A program made the position numbers and the translations under genes. Positions 36,277 through 44,913 of a stretch of 64,000 bases of DNA are shown piece after piece (position 1 is the first letter of the stretch; each line of letters starts with the position of its first letter). Source of the stretch: Knoellia koreensis (GTDB lineage Bacteria > Actinomycetota > Actinomycetes > Actinomycetales > Dermatophilaceae); contig NZ_JABEPQ010000002.1 of assembly GCF_013041615.1 (NCBI RefSeq), positions 434,001 through 498,000 on the forward strand. Reading direction: 5' to 3'. The notes beneath the pieces are model-generated. The model was not told the DNA's origin. It did not search any database and saw only the letters and a list, made by a program, of their open reading frames with translations.

Positions 36277-36336
36277 TCAGACGGGGGGTATGCCGCGGCG
36301 CTTGGCGGAGAAGTGGCGGTCGCGTCCGCGGGCGTA
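36277..36336 (-). repeat. Right direct repeat of the CRISPR island (native gene end)
   Basis: The partner of 25294-25353 (58/60 identical), forming the real 3' end of the carboxyltransferase gene including its stop. Together the copies delimit about 11 kb that contains the complete CRISPR-Cas locus and no other genes. Confidence 0.85.
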
Positions 36337-37899
36337 GCGGAGCCGGTGAAGGAGCTCGTCGCGCAGCACGTCGGCCTCGATGATCTGGTCGATGACGAGG
36401 TCGGCGGCGAGGCGCTCAAGGTCGACGTCCTCCTCGTACTCGGCCCGCATCTGGGCGACGAAGGCGTCCCGCGCCTCGGCGCCCTTCTCGGCCTCGATCG
36501 CTGCGATCTTGTTGGCGTACACAGCATTCACGGCCGCCTCGGGACCCATGACGGCGATCCGTGCGGTCGGTAGAGCAATGGTCGCGTCCGGCCCGAATCC
36601 CGGGCCGCCCATGGCGTAGAGCCCGGCACCGTAGGCCTTGCGCACCACGACGCAGAACTGCGGCACGGTCGCCGACGACACGGCCGAGACCATCTTGGCG
36701 CCGTGCCGGATGATGCCGCCGCGCTCGACCTCCGACCCGATCATGAACCCCGGCACGTCGGCGAGGTAGATCAGCGGGATCGAGTAGGCGTCACACATCC
36801 AGATGAAGCGGGCGGCCTTGTCGGCGCTGTCGGTGAACAGCACGCCACCCTTGACCATCGAGTTGTTGGCCACGATGCCGACCGTCTCCCCCGCCATCCG
36901 CCCGAACCCCACGACGAGCTCGGGGGCGAACAACGGCTTGACTTCGAAGAACGACTCGTCGTCGACCAGCCCGTCGATGACCTCGTGGATGTCGAAGGGC
37001 TGGCTCTCGCGCTCGGGCACCGTGTGCCGGGTCAGCGGCGCGGCCGGCTCCTCCGGCGCATAGGTCGGCAGGTCGCTGTGGAAGTTCTGCGGCAGGTAGG
37101 AGAAGAACAGTCGCGCCATCTCGATGGCTTCGGTGTCGTCGTCGACGAGCAGGTCACCGACGCCCGAGACGGTGCAGTGCATCCGCGCACCGCCCATCTC
37201 CTCGAGCGAAACCTTTTCTCCCACAACCATTTCCGCCATGCGCGGGCTGCCGAGGTACATCGACGCGTTGCCGTCGACCATGATGACGATATCGGTGAAG
37301 CTCGGGATGTAGGCGCCACCCGCAGCCGAAGGCCCGAACAGGCAGCAGATCTGCGGCACCTTGCCCGACAGCGCGACCTGGTTGTGGAAGATGCGCCCAG
37401 CGCCGCGCCGCCCGGGGAACATCTCGACCTGGTCGGTGATTCGCGCCCCCGCCGAGTCGACGAACCAGAAGACCGGCAGCTCCTCACGCAGCGCCATCTC
37501 GGTGGCCCGCACGATCTTCTCGACCGTCCGCGCGCCCCATGAACCAGCCTTGACCGTAGGGTCGTTGGCAATGACGATCGCCGGCCGCCCGTCGACCGTC
37601 CCCCGTCCCGTGACGACGCCGTCGGCCGGCAGGCCCGGCGCCATTGCGTTGGCGAACCGCCCGTCCTCGACAAAGCTCCCCTCGTCGAAGAGCAGCGCGA
37701 TCCGGTCGCGCACATAGAGCTTGCCCTGACTGTCGAGCTTCGCCTTCGCCTTCTCAGGAGGCAGTGCCGAGGCGTCGTATGCCGCCGCGAGCCGGCCGCG
37801 CACGTCCGTCACCTTCGCGTCGGAGCCGGAGTCGCCGCCCGTGGCAAATGGTGCGGCGCTGGCAGGTGAGGCGGTCTCGGAAGGTGAGGTCACCGGCAT
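36277..37899 (-). CDS. Acyl-CoA carboxyltransferase beta subunit (second paralogue)
   Basis: 540 residues, distinct from the accD at 14.7 kb. Carboxyltransferase signatures: 'FWFVDSAGARITDQVEMFPG', 'QICCLFGPSAAGGAYIPSFT', 'IYLADVPGFMIGSEVERGGI' and 'RKAYGAGLYAMGGPGFGPDA', ending 'SAKRRGIPPV'. The SAGARI/GAGLYAM forms resemble methylcrotonyl- or other branched-chain acyl-CoA carboxylases. Upstream on the same strand lies an acyl-CoA dehydrogenase (46-bp gap), which supports a branched-chain acyl-CoA catabolic role. No alpha subunit adjoins; it must borrow one, perhaps that at 48.3 kb. Its 3' end is the island target site. Confidence 0.9.
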   Translation of the reverse strand: MPVTSPSETASPASAAPFATGGDSGSDAKVTDVRGRLAAAYDASALPPEKAKAKLDSQGKLYVRDRIALLFDEGSFVEDGRFANAMAPGLPADGVVTGRGTVDGRPAIVIANDPTVKAGSWGARTVEKIVRATEMALREELPVFWFVDSAGARITDQVEMFPGRRGAGRIFHNQVALSGKVPQICCLFGPSAAGGAYIPSFTDIVIMVDGNASMYLGSPRMAEMVVGEKVSLEEMGGARMHCTVSGVGDLLVDDDTEAIEMARLFFSYLPQNFHSDLPTYAPEEPAAPLTRHTVPERESQPFDIHEVIDGLVDDESFFEVKPLFAPELVVGFGRMAGETVGIVANNSMVKGGVLFTDSADKAARFIWMCDAYSIPLIYLADVPGFMIGSEVERGGIIRHGAKMVSAVSSATVPQFCVVVRKAYGAGLYAMGGPGFGPDATIALPTARIAVMGPEAAVNAVYANKIAAIEAEKGAEARDAFVAQMRAEYEEDVDLERLAADLVIDQIIEADVLRDELLHRLRYARGRDRHFSAKRRGIPPV

Positions 37900-37945
37900 A
37901 CCCTCTCGCAGTTGGCTTTTCGGTTGAAGATCAGTGGCTCGGGGC

Positions 37946-39121
37946 TCAGGCGTTGGGGAGGCCGAGGCCGCGCGCGATGACCATGCGCTGCACCTCGGAG
38001 GTGCCCTCGCCGATCTCGAGGATCTTGGCGTCGCGGTAGAAGCGGGCGACGGGGTACTCCTCCATGAACCCGTTGCCGCCGAAGACCTGGGTGGCGATGC
38101 GGGTCGAGGTGACCGCGGCCTCGGTGGCGTAGAGCTTGCAGATCGCCGCGGCCTGCTTGACCTCCTTGAGGGTGCGGCGGCCGGCCTCCATCTCGTCCTT
38201 GAGCCAGGCGGCCTTGTAGGTCAGCTGGCGCGACGCCTCGACCATGACGGCGAGGTCGGCGATCTGGAAGGACACGCCCTGGTTGACGCCGATGGGCTTG
38301 CCGAATGCCGTGCGCTCACCGGCGTAGCGCGTCGTCTCCTCGAGCATCCGCTGGCTCATGCCGACCGCGAGGGCCGAGATGGCGATGCGTCCGTCGTCGA
38401 GGGTCTTGAGGAACTGCTTGAACCCGTCGCCCTCGGCGCCGAGCAGGTTGCCCTCGGGGACGCGGCAGTCGCTGAAGGTCAGGCCGTGGGTGTCGGACGA
38501 GTGCCAGCCGAGCTTGTCGTAGGCCGGCTCGACGGTGAATCCTGTTGTGCCGGAAGGGATCATGATCGCGCTGATCTGCGCTGAGCCGTCGTCGTTCGAG
38601 CCGGTGCGGGCGGTGACGGTGACGACCGAGGTGATGTCGGTGCCGGAGTTGGTGATGAACGCCTTGGCGCCATTGACGACCCACTCGCCACCGTCGCGGA
38701 CCGCCTTCGTGCGCGTAGCCCCGGCATCGGAACCCGCGTCGGGCTCGGTCAGGCCGAAGCCGGCGAGCGCGCGGCCGGCGACCAGGTCGGGGAGGAACCG
38801 CTCCTTCTGCTCCTGCGTGCCGTAGGTGAGGATCGGGTTGATGCCCAGGCCCACGCCGGCCGACAGGGTGATGCCGATCGACTGGTCGACGCGGCCGAGC
38901 TCCTCGATCGCAACGCACAGCGAGGTGAAGTCGGCGTCGGCTCCCCCGAACTCCTCGGGTACGACGAGGCCGAAGAGGCCCAGGTCGCCCATCTTCGGCA
39001 CGAGGTCGGTCGGGAAGTGGTGCTCGCGGTCCCACTGCGCGATGTGCGGCTCGACCTCGGCCTCGGCGAACTCCCGCACGACCTTGCGGAAGTCCTCGTG
39101 CTCCTTGCTCAGCTCGAACAT
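37946..39121 (-). CDS. Acyl-CoA dehydrogenase
   Basis: 391 residues from ATG 39121, preceded by AAGGAGAG. FAD-dependent ACAD fold: 'GFGLTEPDAGSDAGATRTKA', 'WVVNGAKAFITNSGTDITSV', the catalytic-base region near 'QVFGGNGFMEEYPVARFYRD', and C-terminal 'ILEIGEGTSEVQRMVIARGL'. It oxidises an acyl-CoA to the 2-enoyl-CoA, passing electrons to ETF. The adjacent carboxyltransferase and LiuR-like MerR regulator suggest isovaleryl- or another branched-chain acyl-CoA as substrate; that is inference from context. Confidence 0.92.
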   Translation of the reverse strand: MFELSKEHEDFRKVVREFAEAEVEPHIAQWDREHHFPTDLVPKMGDLGLFGLVVPEEFGGADADFTSLCVAIEELGRVDQSIGITLSAGVGLGINPILTYGTQEQKERFLPDLVAGRALAGFGLTEPDAGSDAGATRTKAVRDGGEWVVNGAKAFITNSGTDITSVVTVTARTGSNDDGSAQISAIMIPSGTTGFTVEPAYDKLGWHSSDTHGLTFSDCRVPEGNLLGAEGDGFKQFLKTLDDGRIAISALAVGMSQRMLEETTRYAGERTAFGKPIGVNQGVSFQIADLAVMVEASRQLTYKAAWLKDEMEAGRRTLKEVKQAAAICKLYATEAAVTSTRIATQVFGGNGFMEEYPVARFYRDAKILEIGEGTSEVQRMVIARGLGLPNA

Positions 39122-39226
39122 CGTTCTCTCCTTCGTGAGTCCACCCGGCGGGACCCGTTCGATGGGCGCGGCGCGAGGACGGGGCTGGATGGACACGAGT
39201 CCCGGCCACGCGGCATACGGACGCTG

Positions 39227-39250
39227 CTTGACGTTGACGTAAACGTAAAG
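39227..39250. promoter_or_regulatory. 24-bp palindromic operator for the MerR/LiuR-like regulator
   Basis: An imperfect palindrome CTTGACGTTGAC/GTAAACGTAAAG lies between the divergent acyl-CoA dehydrogenase and merR genes. It closely resembles the TTTACGTTnACGTCAACG type of sites bound by LiuR-like MerR regulators of branched-chain acid catabolism. TTGACG inside it may be the -35 element for merR. It probably controls both genes. Confidence 0.65.
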
Positions 39251-39263
39251 CAAGAATCGGCGC

Positions 39264-39656
39264 ATGACAACCACGACCGAGCAGCAGACCTGGACCATCC
39301 GCGAGGTGGCCGAGGAGTTCGGCGTGACCCATCGGACCATCCGGCACTACGAGGACCTCGGGCTCATCTCCCCCGAGCGCCGCGGCCAGCAGCGGGTCTA
39401 CCGGCGGCGCGACCGCACCCGGCTGGCACTGATCCTGCGCGGCAAGCGGCTCGGGTTCCCCCTGGAGGAGATCCGCACGATCATCGACCTCTACGACCGG
39501 CCGCGGGGCAAGGCGAGCCAGCTCGAGTACGTGCTCTCCCAGATCGACGAGCGGCGCGCCGACCTCGAGGCGCGACGTCGCGACCTCGACGACGCGCTCT
39601 CCGAGCTGGACCGCTGGGAAGAGCGCTGCCGCGAGGATCTCGCCAAGCTGTCCTGA
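39264..39656 (+). CDS. MerR-family regulator (LiuR-like)
   Basis: 130 residues. MerR winged helix 'WTIREVAEEFGVTHRTIRHY' with 'EDLGLISPERRGQQRVYRRR', then a coiled-coil dimerisation helix (about 85-125, Arg/Asp/Leu-rich). The short length and absence of a cysteine effector cluster match LiuR/acyl-CoA-responsive MerR proteins rather than metal sensors. Divergent from the acyl-CoA dehydrogenase with a palindromic operator between, so it likely regulates that operon and itself. Confidence 0.88.
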   Translation: MTTTTEQQTWTIREVAEEFGVTHRTIRHYEDLGLISPERRGQQRVYRRRDRTRLALILRGKRLGFPLEEIRTIIDLYDRPRGKASQLEYVLSQIDERRADLEARRRDLDDALSELDRWEERCREDLAKLS

Positions 39657-39716
39657 CTGGCGGACGGCACCCTCAGGACGGGATCGGCCGGTAGCCTGAC
39701 TCGCGCCGACCACGGC

Positions 39717-39758
39717 TTGACTATTTGCAATCGCAAACCCTAGATTTGCTTTTGCAAA
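39717..39758 (+). promoter_or_regulatory. Promoter with two TTTGCnnnnGCAAA operators
   Basis: TTGACT (39717-39722) and TAGATT (39741-39746) form a promoter with an 18-bp spacer. Two palindromes, TTTGCAATCGCAAA (39724-39737) and TTTGCTTTTGCAAA (39745-39758), are centred 21 bp apart, exactly two helical turns. One fills the spacer and the other covers the -10 edge and start site, an arrangement expected for cooperative repression of the von Willebrand gene. The regulator is not evident nearby. The block is strikingly AT-rich. Confidence 0.65.
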
Positions 39759-39788
39759 CAAGACAACCGTTCTCGAGGGGGAACCACG

Positions 39789-41770
39789 ATGAGCACCATC
39801 AGTCGCGTCACCGCGTCCGTCGCAGCAGTGGGGGTGACGATGCTCGCGGCCGCCGGCGCGCTATTGGCGAGCCCCGTTGCGGCACAAGCGGATCCGACCG
39901 CTGACGAGACGCCGGGCAAGCTGCTGCTGATGCTCGACGCATCCGGCTCGATGAAGGCCAAGGACCCCTCCGGGCTGACCAAGATCGCCGCCGCGAAGAA
40001 AGCCCTCACCTCCGTCGTCGGCGCCCTACCCGCCGACGCCCAAGTGGGCCTGCGCGTCTACGGCGCCACCCAGCCCGGCGTCGCACCGGGCGTCAAACCA
40101 CCCGCCAAGGCGTGCACCGACACCCAGCTCGTCGCCCCCATCAAGACCCTCGACAAGCCGGGCCTCACCAAGGCCATCAACGGCTTCGCCGCCAAGGGCG
40201 AGACCCCCATCGCCTACTCCCTCACCCAGGCAATGAAGGACCTCGGCAGCACCGGCAAACGCAACATCGTCCTGGTCTCCGATGGCGAGGAGTCCTGCGT
40301 CCCCGACCCCTGCCCCGTCATCAAGAAACTCGTCGGCACCGGCATCGACCTCCAGATCGACACCGTCGGCTTCGGGGTGAACGCCAAGGCCCGCCAACAG
40401 CTCCAATGCATCGCCACGGCCGGAAAGGGCACCTACTACGACGCCGACAACTCCGACCAGCTCGCGGCCTCCCTGACCAAGCTCTCGCAACGTGCCATCC
40501 GCCAGTTCACCGTGTCGGGGACGCCGGTCAAGGCAGCCGTTCGGCCCGAGGACGCCCCGCAGCTCACCCCGGGCCAGTACACGGACACCTTCACCACCGG
40601 AGAGGCAGCGCGGTACTACCGGATCACCCGCGCGGCAGGCTCGACCACGATGTTCTCGGTGACCGCTCGGCCCGGCCCGAACCCGGACGACTACAACACT
40701 GAGCGACTCGCCGTGAGCCTCGGCCTCCCCGACGGCACGGAATGTGCCAGCGAGTCCGGTCTCCGATTCGGTGGACGCGGCTCGGTCGTCACGGCAGTGC
40801 GCGCGAGGGGACCGAAGAAGGCCGACGACACGGAACCGTGCCACACCGCGACCGAGCTCATCGCCAAAGTCACGCGCGAGAAAGGAGCTCCCGGTGCCGT
40901 ACCGTCGAGGTGCTCCTGATCGAGGAGCCGGCCGTCACAAATCTTGGCTCGCTGCCTGCCGGTGAGGAACCCACGGCGGTCAAGCCGTTGATCGCCCCAG
41001 CCGATGGACCGGGCCGCCGCGTCACCGGTGGCGGCAGCTTCTCCGACGCCATCACCCTCACCCCCGGCACCTACTCGGACGTCATCCTCCCCGATGAGCA
41101 GATCTTCTACCGGGTGCGTGGCGACTTCGGTCAGCGGCTCGGTTTCACCGTGGACGCACCCACACCCGGCGAGACGATCAAGCTCGGCTCCACGTCCTAC
41201 ACCAGCTTCAACGTGGGCGTGTGGAACCCGTGGCGCTACCCGCTGACCCGTGCCGCGGGTCAGGACCCCGACAACGGAGACAGCATCGGGCCAAGCGGGG
41301 AGCCGCTGGTCCTGGGGGAGTTCACTCCGACCATCCAGTACCGGAACCGTGAGGTGTTCGGCAACGGGCGCTACTCCTATGTGCCGCTCCGCGAGGCATC
41401 CGTCGCCGGCTACTACTACTTCGCGATCGGCAGGTCCCAGGAGGACGCTGGAGACGACGAGGCTGCCCCCGTCACGGTCCGCATCCGCGTCGCTGTCGAG
41501 GGACAACCCACGGGTCAACCGCAGTATGCCGGTGGCGCACCCGCCGTGGTGACCGGCACCTCCTCGCCCAGCGAGACCGCAACGGGGTCGGTGACGACCA
41601 GCCCGTCTGGCAAGGACGCGAACGCGAAGGCCGTGTCGCAGGAGACCCGGTCCGAGGGTGGGTTGCCGGTGTGGGTGTGGATCGTCGGCAGTGTGGTCGT
41701 CCTGGCCGCGGCCGGTGGTGTCGCACTGGGCGCCATGCGCCGCGGATCCACCACGGGAGGTCACCAATGA
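39789..41770 (+). pseudogene. von Willebrand factor A surface protein, frameshifted
   Basis: Frame one (39789-40919, 376 residues): signal peptide (about 1-35), VWA domain with MIDAS 'LLMLDASGSMKAKDPSG' and 'RNIVLVSDGEESC', then a beta-rich region. It stops at 40919. Frame two, from about 40899 to 41770, continues the same protein ('VEVLLIEEPAVTNLGSL' onward) through a Ser/Thr-rich linker to a C-terminal helix 'VWVWIVGSVVVLAAAGGVAL'. Adding one C to GGTGCCGTACC near 40898 restores a single product of about 660 residues. Intact it would be a membrane-anchored extracellular adhesion or sensing protein. Followed by a small membrane protein with four-base overlap. RBS GAGGGGG. Confidence 0.8.
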
Positions 41771-41937
41771 GTCACCACACATCGCGCGCCGACGACCCGT
41801 CCCCGTTCGGCTGGATCTTCGGGGGTCTGCTCGCCGCTCTCGGTATCGGCGCACTCGTCTCAGGACTGTTGCGCCGCAAGGGAACCCGAGCCGATCGTCT
41901 TGACCAGGCGAAGGCTCAGCGACGCACCCACGTGTAA
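41767..41937 (+). CDS. Small single-span membrane protein
   Basis: 56 residues: polar N-terminus, one hydrophobic helix 'FGWIFGGLLAALGIGALVSG' and a basic C-terminus ('LLRRKGTRADRLDQAKAQRR'). Its ATG overlaps the stop of the VWA gene by four bases, so it belongs to that operon and may be a partner or assembly factor. Its end overlaps the convergent kinase gene by about 22 bases. No recognisable family. Confidence 0.65.
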   Translation: MSHHTSRADDPSPFGWIFGGLLAALGIGALVSGLLRRKGTRADRLDQAKAQRRTHV

Positions 41938-43331
41938 CGGCCGTCGTCGTTACGCGTGCACACGACCGGCACACCGTCGGTGGTGGTCTCTCGCACTCCG
42001 ACATCGCTGAACTCACAGGTCTGCCCGACCCGCGTCACGACCGTGCCGACCCCGACCGACCCCCGCGGCGTCGTGGTCAACGGCGTGGTCGTCGTCGGCG
42101 AGCCGGAGGTGGTCGAGGGGTTGGACGCCGAGGACGTCGTCGTCGACGGCGCCACCGGTGTCGACGGGTTCGGCGTGCGTGCAGGGGTCTCGTCCCCCGA
42201 CCACGGCGACCACACCAGCACTCCGACGACGACGGCCACAGTCGCCACTGCAGCGGCCACGATCGGGCCGAGCCCTTGCCCTCGGGCGGAGTCCGGCACA
42301 GACGCCGACCCGGCCGACGCCTCGCGCGCGCCACCACCGTGGTCGCCGGATTGGTCGTCGACCGCTGGCGTCGCCACTGGACGCCGCCTGGTCGTCGCGT
42401 CGTCCGACGTCGCCCCAGCCGCCCCGAGGGTCGCCGCCTGGGGCTGGCCCGGGCTCGGCTGGGGCGCGACGGTGACCTCGTCCTCCGGTGGTGCGGCGGT
42501 GAGCTGGGAGGTCCCTGCGGGCGGCTGCGGCACGTGCCGCAACACCTCGACGTCGCCGATCGCCTCCGGCGTCCAGGTGAGGGAAGGGTCATCGAGACGA
42601 CCACGCACCTCGGCTGCATCCTGGGGTCGCTTCGCCGGGTCGTCGTCCGCAAGCTCGATGACCAGCTGCCACAACGCATCCGGTATGCCGGACGGTCGCC
42701 CTTCCCAGCGACCGGGCCGCTCGCCGGTGAGCATCGTCAGCCCGACCTGGCCCACGGCATACAGGTCTGCGGTCGGGTGCGGTTCCGCGCCCCGCAACGT
42801 CTCCGGCGCGGCATACCCGGGCGTCCCCGACCAGACACCGGTCTGCGTCAGGCGCGGCCCCTCCATGTCGATGGCGATGCCGAAGTCGGTGAGCAGGACG
42901 TAGGGGCGGTCGGTGCCGGTGGCTGCGAGCAGGACGTTCGCGGGCTTGACGTCGCGGTGCAGGACCCCCGCCTCGTGCACCGCACCCACCGCCTCGGTCA
43001 GCTGGCGCAGCACCTCTGCCACGAACAGTGGCGGCAGGGCCCCGAAGTCGCCCACGAGCGTGGCGACCGATCCCCCTTCGACAACGGGCATCGTGAAGAG
43101 CACGCGGTCGTCCTCCCCCGCCCAGCCGACGGGCGTCAGGACGTGGCGGTGCCGCACCCGCATCGCCTGCTCACGCACGAACCGCAGCAACGACACGGCG
43201 TCGGACTGGCGCAGCACCTTCGCGGCGACCAGACGCTGCTCGCGGGAGTCCCAGACCCGCCAGACCGACCCCATTCCACCCTCGCCGATGAGGTCGACGA
43301 GCTCGTACCGCCCGGCGAACACCTCACCCAC
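41916..43331 (-). CDS. Transmembrane serine/threonine protein kinase
   Basis: 471 residues from GTG 43331, overlapping the upstream HTH gene by eight bases. Hanks-type kinase domain (about 5-265): glycine loop 'DLIGEGGMGSVWRVWD', ATP-lysine 'LVAAKVLRQ', catalytic loop 'VLHRDVKPANVLLA', metal-binding 'LLTDFGIAID', and 'SGTPGYAAPETL'. A Pro/Thr-rich juxtamembrane stretch, one helix 'PIVAAAVATVAVVVGVLVW', a Thr/Ser/Pro-rich spacer and a small extracellular end with two cysteines ('GQTCEFSDVG', 'VVCTRNDDGRYTWVRR') follow. It has no PASTA domains, so the sensed signal is unknown. Confidence 0.9.
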   Translation of the reverse strand: MGEVFAGRYELVDLIGEGGMGSVWRVWDSREQRLVAAKVLRQSDAVSLLRFVREQAMRVRHRHVLTPVGWAGEDDRVLFTMPVVEGGSVATLVGDFGALPPLFVAEVLRQLTEAVGAVHEAGVLHRDVKPANVLLAATGTDRPYVLLTDFGIAIDMEGPRLTQTGVWSGTPGYAAPETLRGAEPHPTADLYAVGQVGLTMLTGERPGRWEGRPSGIPDALWQLVIELADDDPAKRPQDAAEVRGRLDDPSLTWTPEAIGDVEVLRHVPQPPAGTSQLTAAPPEDEVTVAPQPSPGQPQAATLGAAGATSDDATTRRRPVATPAVDDQSGDHGGGAREASAGSASVPDSARGQGLGPIVAAAVATVAVVVGVLVWSPWSGDETPARTPNPSTPVAPSTTTSSASNPSTTSGSPTTTTPLTTTPRGSVGVGTVVTRVGQTCEFSDVGVRETTTDGVPVVCTRNDDGRYTWVRR

Positions 43332-43785
43332 GGGCGGCCCCGGCGGCTCGACGCAGCAGCGCTGCGAGGGCGTCCGCACCGGCCACATCAGCCGCGGCTG
43401 CGACCTGCGACAGCTGCGCGCCCGTGGCGCTTGCTCCGAGGGCCTGCACTGCCGCCTCGGTGTCACTGTTGTCGCGACTGGTGCCCGTCAACGTGTGCTG
43501 CTCGTCGCGGATCGACTCGAGCTCACTCGCGACCTGGTCGGCCGAAAGACCGGAGGCGTTGCGGGACAACGTGATCAGCGACTGGAGGCGGTGCACCACC
43601 GACGGGTTGCCGATCTTGACCCGCTGCCCGCTCATGAGCTGGGACAGCATCGGGGCCGAGAGCCCGAGGGTGTGCGCGAGCTTGCCCTGGGTCAGGCCCA
43701 GCACCGACATCACCTCGGCAGCCAGCTCCCCCAACGGTGCTCCGTAGAGGGCACGTTGCTGCTCTCGGGCGTCCGTGGTCGTCAC
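43324..43785 (-). CDS. HTH (XRE-like) protein paired with the kinase
   Basis: 153 residues from GTG 43785, chosen because TAGGAT is seven bases upstream (leaderless pattern); ATG 43794 would sit inside that hexamer. An XRE-type helix-turn-helix occupies about 15-85 ('VMSVLGLTQGKLAHTLGLSA-PMLSQLMSGQRVKIG'), followed by an Ala-rich helical tail ('AGADALAALLRRAAG'). The stop overlaps the kinase start. Co-expression suggests the HTH protein is a kinase substrate or regulates the VWA/kinase locus. Confidence 0.82.
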   Translation of the reverse strand: MTTTDAREQQRALYGAPLGELAAEVMSVLGLTQGKLAHTLGLSAPMLSQLMSGQRVKIGNPSVVHRLQSLITLSRNASGLSADQVASELESIRDEQHTLTGTSRDNSDTEAAVQALGASATGAQLSQVAAAADVAGADALAALLRRAAGAARG

Positions 43786-43834
43786 GCCGTCCATCCTAGG
43801 AGACCCGCTCGGCTCGCCACCGGTCATCGCCCGA

Positions 43835-43892
43835 CGAGGGGTCACGGCTCGCCGACGGTCAGGCAGATGGTTCAGCGCGCCGTGACCCCTCG
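43835..43892 (-). terminator. Hairpin after the PfkB kinase gene
   Basis: Perfect 14-base arms (CGAGGGGTCACGGC at 43835-43848 and its complement at 43879-43892) flank a 30-base loop, starting five bases after the pfkB-family stop on the minus strand. Probably terminates that gene upstream of the HTH promoter. Confidence 0.6.
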
Positions 43893-43897
43893 ACCGA

Positions 43898-44824
43898 TCA
43901 GCCCGGAGCCACACGGGCGAGGAAGTCGTCGATCTCGGCCGACGTCGGCGCGGTCGCCGGACCGCGCCGAGTCACCTTGATGGCACCAGCGGCGTTGGCG
44001 CGCCGCGCTGCCTCGACCCAGTCGGTGCCCCGCGCGCGTTCGGCCACGAGGACGCCGGTGTGCGTGTCACCGGCGCCGTTGGTGTCGACCGCCTTGGCGG
44101 GATAACCCGGCAGGTATGCCGTGTGGTCGCCCGCGCGGACGTGGCACCCTTTCGGGCCGTCACGCACGATGGCGACGCCGTCACCGCGCAACAGCTCGGC
44201 GACGGCGTCGACCGACGCGGCGGGGTCGGCCACACCGGTGGCGTCGTGGGCCTCGTCGGCGTTGCTGGTCCAGACGTCGGTGAGCGCCAGCACCCGCTCG
44301 CGCAGGGGCGCGTCCAGCGTCGCGAACGCGGCGCCCGGGTCGAGCACGACGACCACGGCGTCGTCCAGCGACTCCAACCACTCAAGCAGCGGGTCGCGGG
44401 TGCGCCCCACGAGTGAGAAGCCGCTGACGCAGGCGAGGTCACCCGCCACCGGAGCACTGGTCGCCAGCGACTCGGCCGTGGTCTCGCGCTCGGCGCCCTG
44501 AGTCGTCACGAACGTGCGTTCCGCGCTCGGCTCGACCAGCACGACGCAGATGCCGGTGTCGAGGTCGGCCACGGGCGGGCTGCTCACCGAGATGCCTTCC
44601 GCGGCAAGGGCTTCCCGCACCAGGTCGCCATTCTCCCCCGTGCCCACCGAACCAGCCAGCACCGACTCGGCGCCCGACCGGGCAGCCGCGACGAGGATGT
44701 TCACTGCTCCCCCGGCATACCGGTGGCACGACCCGGCCACGGCGTTCCCGCCACGTTCGGGCAGGCCCTCCACCTCCATGACGAGGTCGACCAGCGCCTG
44801 TGCCGTGTGGATCACCCGGGTCAT
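43898..44824 (-). CDS. PfkB/ribokinase family carbohydrate kinase
   Basis: 308 residues. PfkB features: N-terminal 'VEGLPERGGNAVAGSCHRYA' followed by 'GGAVNILVAAARSGAESVLA' (substrate-binding GG-x-N-A region) and the C-terminal active-site block 'AVDTNGAGDTHTGVLVAERA', with Asp of 'GAGD' as catalytic base; the 'NADEAHDATG' motif is also present. It phosphorylates a sugar or nucleoside; the specific substrate is unclear. Beside the divergent zwf gene, which would suit hexose metabolism, but that is only suggestive. Confidence 0.87.
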   Translation of the reverse strand: MTRVIHTAQALVDLVMEVEGLPERGGNAVAGSCHRYAGGAVNILVAAARSGAESVLAGSVGTGENGDLVREALAAEGISVSSPPVADLDTGICVVLVEPSAERTFVTTQGAERETTAESLATSAPVAGDLACVSGFSLVGRTRDPLLEWLESLDDAVVVVLDPGAAFATLDAPLRERVLALTDVWTSNADEAHDATGVADPAASVDAVAELLRGDGVAIVRDGPKGCHVRAGDHTAYLPGYPAKAVDTNGAGDTHTGVLVAERARGTDWVEAARRANAAGAIKVTRRGPATAPTSAEIDDFLARVAPG

Positions 44825-44913
44825 GACGGACAGTCAACCGGACATGAGTGCCTGACACCGACCGATAGGGAGTTCTCAGGCACTCAACCCGGCGCAGGTG
44901 GAATGCTTCGGAC

